DNA from: Porites lobata
Taxonomy: Eukaryota > Cnidaria > Anthozoa > Scleractinia > Poritidae
Reading direction: 5' to 3'
Length of the DNA stretch: 64,000 bases
NCBI GenBank assembly: GCA_942486035.1
Contig: CALNXK010000071.1
Coordinates: 650,001 to 714,000, forward strand
In this document: in pieces, positions 49,277 through 59,373 of the stretch
Numbering within the stretch: position 1 is the stretch's first letter
Layout of the letters: each line of letters starts with the position of its first letter
The notes under the pieces: generated by a model
What the model was told of the DNA's origin: nothing
Database searches by the model: none
Seen by the model: the letters and a program-made list of their open reading frames with translations, nothing else
Made by a program: the position numbers and the translations under genes

Positions 49277-50617
49277 CTACCTAAATAACTGAAATAATAA
49301 AGCAGGGAACTGGCCCCCGACAACTGATGTTCCATTACTGTCATCTGCTACTTCTGAGTTGCTGAAAGTAACAGACATTCCATGACACTCGAGGTTTGCT
49401 TTTCCACTCCCTCCAGAAAATGAAGTATCACCTTTAATGAGGGAGACTAATTCATAACGGTTATACTGCTTTAGATGTACTGGACTATTAAACATCGAAA
49501 CATCAAAGCCATAAAACATCTTGGAATCGTGTTGTTTAAACTCTGAGATGTACGATCCCGATTTCTTCACAACACACAAACCACTTACAGTGTCAATCAA
49601 ATCAACACTGACTGTGTAACTGCTTCCTTCTCTTCCAAAGTGCTCCACCCCTATTAAATGTATGTTCTTGCTGACGGTGAAACAGACACGGTCACTCTTT
49701 CCAAGCGTGTAATACCAAGAATCTCTAGGGCCCCATAATGATTCAAATCGATGGCAGCTAACAGTAAAGGGTTTGGTTCTTGGGACTACCGAGAACTTCA
49801 AAGGGGTAGTCAATACACCGTTGAAGTGTTTCATCAATTCAACAACTTCTTTCATTGTCAGAATGTTACTGTCGGCGACAACAGAAAGCAATTCCTTCTC
49901 TGACATCAGCGGAAACCTGATGGCCTTCAAGATTTCCTCTCCAATTATTCTTCTTTTGGCTTCACTATCAGAAGTTATTCCCTGTCTATCCATTTCTTTA
50001 GTTGCCCAGCGATCAACGGCTTTAAACAATTCTACTTCCTTCGCATTCAATACTTCTCTCTTCACAAGAGATTCCACAAGTGGCTTCTCTAGCGTGACAA
50101 ATTCCTCAGACGACACAGCCTCCTCTGTCTGCTTCTCGATCACGGCCCAGCATCGATCTTCCAAATCTTTATCCTCAAATTTCTTAGCGTGCGGCAGAAT
50201 GGAGAACACATTGGCTGCTTCCAGGTTGTCTCGCAGATACTCACTGCATTTATCAACAAGTGACGGAACCATGTACTTCTTCGCCAAGTACAGAACATGC
50301 ATCACATTACTTCCGGTTAGGTTTACTTCATCGATATACAAGTAACGAAAAAACTCCAGCAGACTGTCGTACTCACAGTCAGGTAGTGTAATGGAGTCCT
50401 TACTCTCCGCCATTTTACCGTAGAACATGGCACAGAACACCGGACTGCCGATTGCAAGAACGAACTTGTGAGCTGGAATCATCTTCCGGCTTGCACTTTC
50501 ACTAATATTTGGCGCAGGAACGATGAACTTCACATCGCTTAACAGCTCGTTGTTGAAAATGAACTTGGTTCTTTCGCTGACCGTTGAACATTCTGTCTGC
50601 CAGTGGTCATTGGCCAT
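49277..50617 (-). CDS. BTB-BACK-PHR protein (BTBD1/2/3/6-like), intact
   Basis: Single exon, 446 aa, starting MANDHWQTECSTVSERTKF. BTB/POZ about residues 20-125 (NNELLSDVKFIVPAP, AHKFVLAIGSPVFCAMFYG, YDSLLEFFRYLYIDE). BACK about 130-240 (YLRDNLEAANVFSILPHAKK, EVELFKAVDRWATKEMDRQG). PHR-like domain about 290-446 (VSCHRFES, RVCFTVSKNIHLIGVEHFG, YELVSLIKGDTSFSG), ending QFPALLFQLFR. The family acts as CUL3 E3-ligase adaptors: BTB binds cullin, PHR takes the substrate. Absence of introns is typical of a retrocopy or a lineage expansion. It is the sister of the broken copy at 40400-44651; flanks on both sides are also duplicated. A LINE fragment lies immediately after the stop, so its 3' UTR and polyA site come from foreign sequence. 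Confidence 0.93.
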   Translation of the reverse strand: MANDHWQTECSTVSERTKFIFNNELLSDVKFIVPAPNISESASRKMIPAHKFVLAIGSPVFCAMFYGKMAESKDSITLPDCEYDSLLEFFRYLYIDEVNLTGSNVMHVLYLAKKYMVPSLVDKCSEYLRDNLEAANVFSILPHAKKFEDKDLEDRCWAVIEKQTEEAVSSEEFVTLEKPLVESLVKREVLNAKEVELFKAVDRWATKEMDRQGITSDSEAKRRIIGEEILKAIRFPLMSEKELLSVVADSNILTMKEVVELMKHFNGVLTTPLKFSVVPRTKPFTVSCHRFESLWGPRDSWYYTLGKSDRVCFTVSKNIHLIGVEHFGREGSSYTVSVDLIDTVSGLCVVKKSGSYISEFKQHDSKMFYGFDVSMFNSPVHLKQYNRYELVSLIKGDTSFSGGSGKANLECHGMSVTFSNSEVADDSNGTSVVGGQFPALLFQLFR

Positions 50618-50639
50618 TTCGCACAGATATTAATCCTCC

Positions 50640-51959
50640 AACAGCACAGGTAAAGAAGTACAGTGATGTAAGCTGAGCTCACTTTCTTGGAATGAGTCAC
50701 TCATTCTCGTCCCCAGAGCCCGTCGTATCTAGCTCTTCGTAGAGGACTGGGCACTCTGCGAAATAATCTCGTTTAATTTCCAGGCCGAGGTTGCCTTTTG
50801 CTTGTCCCCTTCCTCAAGTGGTGGCGGCTACGTCACCAAAAGTTTCCCCGGACTTGCACAAGTGAGCTGGCTCGTAGGCTGGCGCGCTGTTACAGTGATA
50901 TGGGCATCCCCGCGGGCGTTTTGGGCGTCGCCTTCTCAAAACCCTAGTGATACGGGCATCCCCTTCTCGTATTACCTTAGCGATGCTCATATCACTAGGG
51001 TTTTGGGAAGGAGATGCCCAAAACGCGGGGAAGCCCATATCACTGTGACAGCGCTCCCTTTAACTTTTCTCGTTAATATGAGAAGGAGATAGAGAGACAA
51101 CGACTGGAGACGAGTCAGCTCATCTCCGAGTAGTGTGAAATGCATAGTATTGCAGACTGAAAAAAAAAGTTTCCACGCAGGATGGCCAGAAGCTAACTAA
51201 CACTGAATTATGATGATCTAGACTAATTTCTAGCAACAGAGACGGAGTCGAAGTTGTAAGTGGAATATTATGAGCCAGCTTATGAACGAGTAAACATCAA
51301 AAATTGGAACCGCAAGCGGACTCATATGCTGGACGCCGTAGTCGGAGTGGGACTCGGACTCGGCGTACAATCTACGGTAAAAACAAGATACGAGGAGAAT
51401 AGAAGGAAAGTTGCTGTTGGTGGAAAATCATCTATGTGTGCTTCCCATTAACCTAAAATTTCTAGATATTTCTGTGGAAATATTGATGCAACGCTTTGTT
51501 CCAGACGGAAATTTTTCGGCACAGTGGTACTGACCTAGGCAGGTGGTCCTCTTTGACTTGCCCCGTCCGACCGAAACTTGCCGTTCTATTTCCAAAAACG
51601 TTTTGATTTCAGTGCCACTTTGCTGAGAAATAATCAAGTTCCCTCGAAAAGAAAATGGAACTCTTCAGTCCAGATGGAAACTTTGTTTCAATTGAACAAT
51701 GCCGTTCCATTTCTCTTGGCCAATTCCATTGGTTTTTTTACCGGTTGGTTCGGCAAAATGGAAAGCACGGCCCTATAATTCGGAGTCGGAAGCACTGGGG
51801 GACTATAAACCAATCACAACGCTCATTCCCAGTAATGAATATGGATGTGTTAGGCCTTTTGGCGCAGGAATCTCATTAATTTACGCAGGAATACACGAAG
51901 ACTATTAACGCCAATGGCGTCATAGCCCTTTTAGAGCTTTTATCCGTCATAAATACAAT
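50640..51959. other. 5' flank of BTB gene and repeats, no gene
   Basis: 50640-51150 resembles 44690-45200, the 5' flank of the other BTB copy (TGAGCTCNCTTTCT.GGAATGAGTCAC, GTGAGC.GGC.CGTAGGCT). Around 50900-51060 a palindrome pairs GTGATATGGGCATCCCCGCG with the complementary CGCGGGGAAGCCCATATCAC. 51236-51380 carries GGAGTCG/CGACTC words like those at 16888-17364. No coding gene seen. Confidence 0.55.
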
Positions 51960-53096
51960 CAGGACCTGAACAATCGATGAAATCGATAATCGATGGCAAT
52001 CGATAACAATCGATGACAATCGATATCAATTAATCGATTGATATTGATAATCGATGGACAATCGATCACGAAAATTTTTGTGATTATTGATTATCATCGA
52101 TTATCAATATCAATCGATAATCGATGGGAATCGATCAATTAACATAATAGATTGTTATCAAAATGCAATATCAATCGATTACCTATTCATTCAAACACTT
52201 CAATTGTCAATTTCATCGAGTACTAATAAAGTTACACATTTTGATATCATTGCTTTTCATTTGAGTAAAAACTGGCGAGTAGCAATGCCTAAACTTTTAT
52301 TTGCCCACACGTTTCCATCCTCGGAGACCCAGGGGCAGATAGTGGGGGCGAGGGAAAGTCTAAACGGGCGGAAAAATATGGCACGAAGAAAAGTAAAGAA
52401 CGGCAAGAGGAGCCCCTGGGGACAATGGCTTACCAGACCAGTTCAAAACGGTCGCCGCTGTTCTGGCTTCTGATTGGTGGCAGAAAACTTGTTTCGTTTC
52501 GCGCGAGTTTAAAATTCATAGAAACGTACTACAGATTTGTGTGTAAGAAAAACAAACCCCACTGTTATGCTTCAACGAAACAGCTGGCAAATTAGGCAAG
52601 GTGTGAAGTATTCTATGCGTGATGTAACGTTTGGAGCCAACAGTTTAGCTAAGTATTCATAAAATATGTTCAATTTAATGCACACATTTTCTGTTATACG
52701 TGACATTTCTGCGTCCCAGGTCAGTTGAATCTTTGCAATGGCCTCGAAACTAAATCGATCAAGTTTGTACTACTGACAACGAGACATGTTGATTGTCTTT
52801 ATTTTTTGTGCTGTTTTTCACCGAGCCACATCGATGAACAATTCTCAAACTTTAATACTCAGCTTTAAAAATAATATACGATCTGCGTACACTCCCGCGA
52901 TACCTGAAGATGCGGAGAGATGAATTTAGTGCCAATCGATGGTAATCGATGAAGTTCGCAACCACCTAGGTGTGATTATCGATTGATCATCGATTGGCCG
53001 ATGCCAATCGATGCTAATCAACAGTAATTAATCGATTGTCATCGATTGATCGATTGATTTTCCGATCATCGATTTTTATCGATTGTTCAGGTCCTG
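51960..53096. mobile_element. ATCGAT-rich transposon, copy 2, with 7-bp target duplication
   Basis: 1137 bp. Starts CAGGACCTGAACAATCGAT and ends with the exact complement ATCGATTGTTCAGGTCCTG. ATACAAT is repeated directly outside (51953-51959 and 53097-53103). Inside each end, about 160-180 nt are packed with ATCGAT words in both orientations (a dozen or so on the left). The middle (52150-52920) is ordinary sequence with a 128-codon open frame of no recognisable domain. Non-autonomous; a 7-8 bp target and CAGG start suit hAT- or P-type mobilisation. Confidence 0.8.
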
Positions 53097-53344
53097 ATAC
53101 AATGTAAGAATATCATCAACCACTATCAGACCGGGGGGCTTTTGAGCTTCCCCCCTTCTCCCTCACTAAAAAGTGGAATAACTTACTTCAAAACCGTTTA
53201 ATCTTAGTGACTTTACCTAAAATCTCGTGATCTGGGAACATTTTACAGTCATCGTGACCTGTTACCATGGAAACTGAGTTTTGACGGCCGCAACCTTGCT
53301 TTTCTAAATTTGAGCGTACTCCTGAACCGGTTGTTGACAGTGAC

Positions 53345-53393
53345 TGATTGACGTTTCGACAACCTGCCTGTGCGGTAGTCATCTTCAGAATCA
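53345..53393 (-). ncRNA. Hammerhead-ribozyme-like motif, copy 1
   Basis: Reading the minus strand: TGATT (stem I 5'), CTGAAGA (core CUGANGA), a single T, GACTACC (stem II 5'), loop, GGTTGTC (stem II 3'), GAAAC (core GAAA), GTC (cleavage triplet), AATCA (stem I 3'). Stem II has one U-U mismatch. Stem III is minimal, as in the small hammerheads of Penelope-like elements. The extra T after the core is a deviation. Activity is not shown. Confidence 0.55.
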
Positions 53394-53714
53394 AAGTGAG
53401 TTGGATCACGTCAGTTGATGGCATAAAACTCTGCCTGGTTATTGACCTGATTCAAAATGGCGGATGTCCTCTGCAGTAATTCAAAATGGCGGCTGGTTCC
53501 AGAGTTTCAGCGGAAAAACGTCATCATATATATCACTGCTATTGTTAAATCTCATGCGTTTGTCTGGTTTTACCAGACACCTTATTGAGGGGATAATTAT
53601 TGGATTTTGTCAATACAGCAAGTTGTCATTGCGTCAATCGGCTTATGCCTCTGAGTAATTTTGGTGGCCGTATGATAAGCGATTTAGAAGTTAAAGAGGG
53701 GGGCCTCCGCGCCC

Positions 53715-55375
53715 TCTCCTCTCTGGTCGCACAGTAATTTTTAAGGAGTTATAATAACTCCTCTGGTGGGTATAATTTAACTCTCCAAAAAGGAGTTTAA
53801 AGAACTCTTTTTCGGGAGCAAAAGTGACCCCAGATATTGAGAAGTTAAAACTAGGGTATCTAAAAGATAGTAATGCTGCGGCACATTCTGTTGATACTGG
53901 CATTGAATGTCCTATTTACATGTTGTAAAGTACTAGAATATTTACGATCAGTCTATAGAAAGAACTCGTGGGAACGTTGTTTAGAAAATGATCAAGTGGT
54001 TATAACTCTGGTTTTCCCACAGTAAATTGTAGGGAATAATAGAAATTCAGACTGTTTATCCTTATATTTATGATACGGTGCACGATATTTTCTCTGGAAA
54101 CACAATACTTTTCTTGCTGTTTGTTGCACTTTATTAAGTAACAGTTATTTAGCTATATATTCATAGAAAACAACAACACAAAAAACGGGAAAAAAAAGAA
54201 AGAAGGAATGAAGACTTCGGTAGGACTCGAACTCTGCACCTCCAGCCCGACTACACCTAACCACTACACCACAGACGCTGATTACGTAATTTTCAGGAAA
54301 AGTCTTGATTTTATTTCTTTTGAGTGAAACTTCCGCCGGCAAGATGATCGCCAGCCGCATTAACCGAGCTATTAACAGTGAAAAAAACAATGTAAACGCA
54401 TATTCCATGGCAATGAATGAATGAAAGAACATAATTATGCTTTTCAAAACGCCGATACACGTCCTCGTCTGCAAAGTAGGACACAAAACATATGTTTTGT
54501 TATCTCGATTTCCGCTGTTATTTTGAAGCGAATGGTCAAAATCACATCCATTTTCGGCTCATACAGTTTCTTAAGAATAGCACTGCATGACATTTTCTCA
54601 CTTTCACATCACCTTCTAGAAAGCTGGAATTTGTATATCCCCGTGTTGCGGAGTTGAAGAGCAAATGCTCATCTTCTCGTCAGGTTTAACACCTGGACGA
54701 GTCAAAGGCTCTTGAATTGAAATCCAATCCCCAAGTTAACCATCGTACTCATCTGAAAGACTCCTGCGTGTCTCAAAATTTGGTAAGACCTCTAACCGTA
54801 CAGTAGAAAATTTGCCACAAAGAAAACTCTAAGTCTGAGCAGCGAACGATGCACTCTCTCACCCACCGAACTTCCCCGTGTTTTTCTTTGAGTTGTTCGT
54901 GGCGCAATGCACTCTGGTTAAATGCAATGCATTGTGGTAAAAAGTGTGGTTAAATGCAATGCATTGTGGTTAAAAGTGATGAATTCGAGAATTCTTCGCC
55001 CCTTATATATTTCCTTGAAATCCTGATTATGTTGCTGCTCGCTCCCTTCGGTCGCTCCGCAGCAATAACCCCGAAAAAGGAGTTAACCTGTACCTAAAAT
55101 TTTTACTCCACTTTCAGAGTTAATATAAATTAACTCCAAAAAGAGAAAAAACAACCCATGTAAGGAGTAAAAATAACCCTAGTTCGGAGTTGTTTTAACT
55201 CCAGGCTGGGAGTAAAAAGAACTCTTTTTCAGGAGTAAAAATGACGCCAAATTCGGAGTTAAATTAGGAGTTAAAGTAACCCCCAAAAAGGGGTTATCCT
55301 GTACCCACAATTTGTACTCCATTTTTGGAGTTATAATAACTCCCTAAAAATTACGGTGCGCAGAGAGCAAAAAGG
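53715..55375. mobile_element. Inverted-repeat element with GGAGTTATAATAACTCC ends
   Basis: The left end CGCACAGTAATTTTTAAGG, followed by AGTTATAATAACTCC, is mirrored by GGAGTTATAATAACTCCC then TAAAAATTACGGTGCGC at about 55337-55371. The region just inside the right end (55070-55340) and a shorter stretch on the left repeat GGAGTTAAA, GGAGTAAAAA and AACTCC words in both orientations. The interior holds unrelated sequence including a tRNA-like piece. No target duplication found, so it may be two related elements rather than one. Confidence 0.5.
54215..54282 (-). repeat. tRNA-derived SINE-like fragment
   Basis: The minus strand reads GTGGTGTAGTGGTTAGGTG (A-box-like) and GAGTTCGAGTCCTA (B-box) with near-normal spacing, followed downstream by a T-run (complement of 54191-54198). 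Acceptor stem and anticodon arm do not fold well. It is most likely a tRNA-derived repeat head or tRNA pseudogene. Confidence 0.55.
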
Positions 55376-55798
55376 CCCATTGCGAGGGACTACAAATTAA
55401 GTCGGGTGCTAATTGTTGGTGGTTCGACCGGTTACATAGTGGTTTTTTTCATATTTTTATGTCAATGACTGCCTTGATTTTTAATTGGTTGACTAAAAAC
55501 CAAGAAACGTTTTCATTGGTTGATTCATCTTGTCGAAGAAAAAAGCGATATTTTGCCTCTGACATAAAAAATTCTGAGCCTTAAAGTATTTATGCTGGCA
55601 AGTTTTTCTTCCTGCCGCTTTCATTCAGAACATGTCCATTGCATTTACAGCTTAAAATTGGGGACATTTTACTACTTATACGCGCAGGTTATCTAATGTC
55701 AAGGTCAATAAATGTCGTTATAAAACATAACACAAAAGTAGATTGAGTTTGATCGTCCGGGTGAACGTAGTCCTGAATGGGACTGTTGTTGTTGACAG

Positions 55799-55843
55799 TG
55801 ACTGACGTTTCGACAACCTGTGCGGTAGTCATCTTCAGAGTCA
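55799..55843 (-). ncRNA. Hammerhead-ribozyme-like motif, copy 2
   Basis: Same order on the minus strand: TGACT, CTGAAGA, T, GACTACC, loop GCACA, GGTTGTC, GAAAC, GTC, AGTCA. Stem I is TGACT/AGTCA here but TGATT/AATCA in copy 1, a compensatory C-G to U-A pair. The flank (GTTGTTGACAGTGAC and TCACTTTGA) is shared with copy 1, so both are parts of one dispersed repeat, plausibly a Penelope-like retroelement end. Confidence 0.58.
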
Positions 55844-56966
55844 AAGTGAGTTGTATCACGTCAGTTGATGGTATTTTACTCTGGTTATTGATCTGATTGG
55901 TCAATTACGTCGCGATGTTATTGGTCGTCTGTCAGTTAAGCCGTGATGTTATTGGCTATGAAGACTCGTAATCAGTAATTGGTGCGTTTCGATCCGTCTA
56001 TTGTCACAACACATTCAAAAGCACTTGATATTACAAGTTATATAAGGCTTCTGTTTTCACTTACAGTTTTCCTCTCTCTGAAAAAAGATTTCGAATTTCT
56101 CTTTGAAGAAATTTTCTTTTCTTTTCTTTTCTTAAGTAAAAACCTCTTATATTTTCCTTAGTGTATACAAGTTTAGTTAACTCGAGAATAACTCGTTATA
56201 ACTCGTTAAATCGAGAATTGAGCGAAGGGTTGGACCATTAGTGGCAGCGTTTAAAGAAGTCCAATACTACAAATGAAGATCTTGTCGTGTTAGAAATATT
56301 CATAATCTTTATTCTAGATTTAGCACTCATCCTGCTATATCGAGTTCTCCGTCCGAAATTTTGGCTCTTCAATTTTGAACATTGATTCTCCATCTCCATT
56401 GTCCGGCCAAGTCCATAATTAAGGTCAACAGAGCGAACGCAATACAAATACTGAAGTCCTTAACTTTACTTTTTAACAGCTAAAACCATTTTCAAATGCA
56501 CTGCACCATACGTTTAATTTATCAAGTATTTTTCAAGTCTTCCTGCGTTAAGTCGACAGGGAAGTATGGCGATTATACGAAAACCATATAGCGAAAAACC
56601 GCAAAAATACAAATTCATAAAAACGTTTTCCAATATCATATAGGTACGAAACGGAACAACTAACTGGGAAATTTAAAGACTGAATTCAAATCCGTTACAA
56701 CATGACGTAGAAAAACGAAAATAGCTAGGAAATCCGGTTTTTCAGAGGAGAAAAAACTTAAAACTGACAATGAAAGTATAATCGAATGCATTGATTTACA
56801 AAAACGGGATTTTAAAAATGGACTGTTAAATTCATTTTAAAAAGTCGAATTAATGCAACAAACGAAATTGAAATCTTCCATTCTTTTTCTTGCACCAAAA
56901 AAGCGTCAAAAACTTTGAAAGACACAGGACCACCAGCTTCTGTAACTCGAACATTATACATATTGA

Positions 56967-57920
56967 TCAACAGCGCGTGGATTCTGGCGAATTCCGCAGT
57001 GTAGAACTGAACCAATTCACTGCTGGTGGAATATAAGTTCCAATTCTTCTTCGTCTCTCGGTTTCCTTGATCGTTCCTCTTCTAGGAGTCTGCACAAACG
57101 GCAAAGGAGCTGTTGCTATTCCATTAAATTGTTTCATCAGGTTTATAATTTCTTCGGTTGTTAAAATGTTACTGTCTGGAACAACGGACATAAACTCCTT
57201 TTGTGACATTAATGAAAATCGTATTCCTTTCACAATTTCCTCCCCTAAAATTTGCCTTTTACTCTTGCTACTTGTGTGGTCTGATTGACCTTGTTTCTCG
57301 AATTTTCTTGTAGCCCAACGATCAACAGCTTTGAACAATTCGACCTCCTTCACGCATAGCGATTCTCGTTTCACAACTGTCTCGACAAGACACCTATCCA
57401 GTTCAACAAACTCGTCTGCTTTCACTGCCTCCTCTGTCCTCTTGTCGATCACTTCCCAGCAACGCTCCACGAGGCCCTTCTCACCAAAATGCTGTGCGAG
57501 GGGAAGTATGCAAAACACGTTCGGTGCGTCCAAGTTGTTCCGCAAAAAATCGGTACATTTATCAGCCAGCGAAGGAACAATGTATTTGTTTGCTAGATAA
57601 AGCATCTGTAATACGTTAGCTCCACTTAGGTTGATATCGTCAGTGTAGAGGTAACGAAAGAACTCCAGCAAATCATCATAATCACAGTCAGGCAGATGAA
57701 TGAGGCTTGATGTCTCCGCCATTTTCCCGTGAAACATGGCAAAGAATACCGGGCTGCTAATTGACAGGACAAACTTATGAGCTGGAACGATCTTGTTGTC
57801 CTCGCCACTGGAAGCTCGAACAACAAAGTTAACATCACTCAGTAACTCGTTGTTAAAAACGAAGGCACATCGTTTCTTGATGGAGTTTTTTGAAGTTTGC
57901 CAATCCTTCTCTGTCGACAT
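56967..57920 (-). CDS. BTB-BACK protein lacking the PHR domain
   Basis: Single exon, 317 aa, starting MSTEKDWQTSKNSIKKRC. BTB: NNELLSDVNFVVRASSG, AHKFVLSISSPVFFAMFHGK, YDDLLEFFRYLYTDD. BACK: NNLDAPNVFCILPLAQHFGE, EVELFKAVDRWATRKFEKQG, LMSQKEFMSVVPDSNILTTE. After the conserved PLPFVQTPRRG junction the frame runs 30 more residues (ending STLRNSPESTRC) with no similarity to the PHR domain of the other copies. It is therefore either a natural short form, a truncated duplicate, or has a downstream exon that I could not find. It is more diverged than the two tandem copies. Likely a CUL3 adaptor without its usual substrate module, possibly acting by heterodimerisation. The 5' flank is repeat-poor. 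Confidence 0.85.
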   Translation of the reverse strand: MSTEKDWQTSKNSIKKRCAFVFNNELLSDVNFVVRASSGEDNKIVPAHKFVLSISSPVFFAMFHGKMAETSSLIHLPDCDYDDLLEFFRYLYTDDINLSGANVLQMLYLANKYIVPSLADKCTDFLRNNLDAPNVFCILPLAQHFGEKGLVERCWEVIDKRTEEAVKADEFVELDRCLVETVVKRESLCVKEVELFKAVDRWATRKFEKQGQSDHTSSKSKRQILGEEIVKGIRFSLMSQKEFMSVVPDSNILTTEEIINLMKQFNGIATAPLPFVQTPRRGTIKETERRRRIGTYIPPAVNWFSSTLRNSPESTRC

Positions 57921-58416
57921 AATTGCTATTTCTGTAACGTCAAACGTTCAACAACGCTTTTCAGCTCCCCCAGCAGCTGAAACGGTTTTTTCCCTTACCG
58001 GCAAACAAAAATAGCGATACAATGCCGTCACGCGATACGCGGTATGCGGCAAAATAATTGAAGGTTCACGGAAGGTTGCTATAAGCGATTTGCATTTGGA
58101 GAGGCCCCCTGACGTAATATATTTAATATATTATTAGTTTTGGATGAAAGCTAGAAATGTTCAAGCATATAAAAATGAAGGTAAATTAAATGGTCGGTTG
58201 TAAAATAAGCGCTGTTTTACTGACATGTAGTTGCTAAAGTTTACGACAACTAAAGCAAAATTTAGACAGAAAATAGTGTGTCTGTAACATTATGAATTTT
58301 TAATTTCCCGAAGGAAACTTTTAAAGTTGGCATGCCTGTGGTTGCTGTCTATCAAGGAGTGAGGATTATAATTACGAAAGAGGCATAATTATTATAAGAG
58401 AGGGACATACAAACAA
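57921..58416. promoter_or_regulatory. Upstream region of the third BTB gene
   Basis: About 500 nt between the BTB start codon and the TTAA at the left end of the Kolobok-type element. It must contain the BTB 5' end and promoter. No distinct motif or gene was recognised. Confidence 0.35.
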
Positions 58417-59373
58417 TTAAAGGGCAACTCTCGGGAAAATTGACCCGTTTTTTAAGCTTTCTATGGTTTCCTTATGGCCTGTAATATACCTCTCTAGTGA
58501 AATTTCTCGAAAACTCTCTTTTTGACGCCATTTTGAAAACACTCTGATCTCAGATCGATCACTTGCGTGATTTTACGTCACAAGTGTGGAACTTGAATTG
58601 TTTTATGAAGATTATAAGACAAAAACGCACCACATTTCTCTTGCGAATAAAGGAGAAATGGCGCCTCTAATGTTGTATCAACGTTCGGCAAATTCATTTC
58701 AACGATGGTTCCAGCTTCTTAATATAACTGGGCATTAGATTTGGCGATGTAGATTTTTTTCTGCTATTTTTTTGGGGTAGTGTGATTTTGAAGTGGCATG
58801 AGACATATCCACCCGAGGTCAATAATTGTTAACAGCTGAGCTAATAATCTGCACCATAAAATTCAAAGAGCATTATTCCTAAAGAAGATTTAAAATTCTG
58901 AACCAACCATTTATGTTCACTGATGAGTGTTGATGCCCTTAACATTCCTCATAAATGACTTTATTTACTCCCGGGAAAAGCTCTGGGTATCTTTGAAGAG
59001 AACTCCGTCATGGACCGCCGTAGACAGCACGACCTGATTCTTGATACTGACCTTTTGTGTTTTGATTTTAGTGGTTGTAATCTTGTCTGAAATCTGCTGT
59101 ACCCTCCATTTAGCCCTGATCCTAATTCACTTCTCCCCGAAAATTACGATTTCATGATCACTATTATTTTGAATGATGACCTAATGTAAGAATCTTATCA
59201 AGCTATTCGAGAAACGCTCTCGAGATTGAGGCGTCAATCTATTGCGAAACCTGTCGACTATAAAATTGCCCTGATAGCACGCGTGCCTCGCTTCTTCTTT
59301 TGCAATACTTCTCTTTGGGACACAAGTAGGAAAAAAATCAATTACCCATATTTAAATCCCCGTTGCGGTACTT

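Noticed and set aside
51653..51910. Overlapping open frames near 51.7 kb
   Set aside because: Short, mutually overlapping in different frames, no domain, surrounded by repeats.
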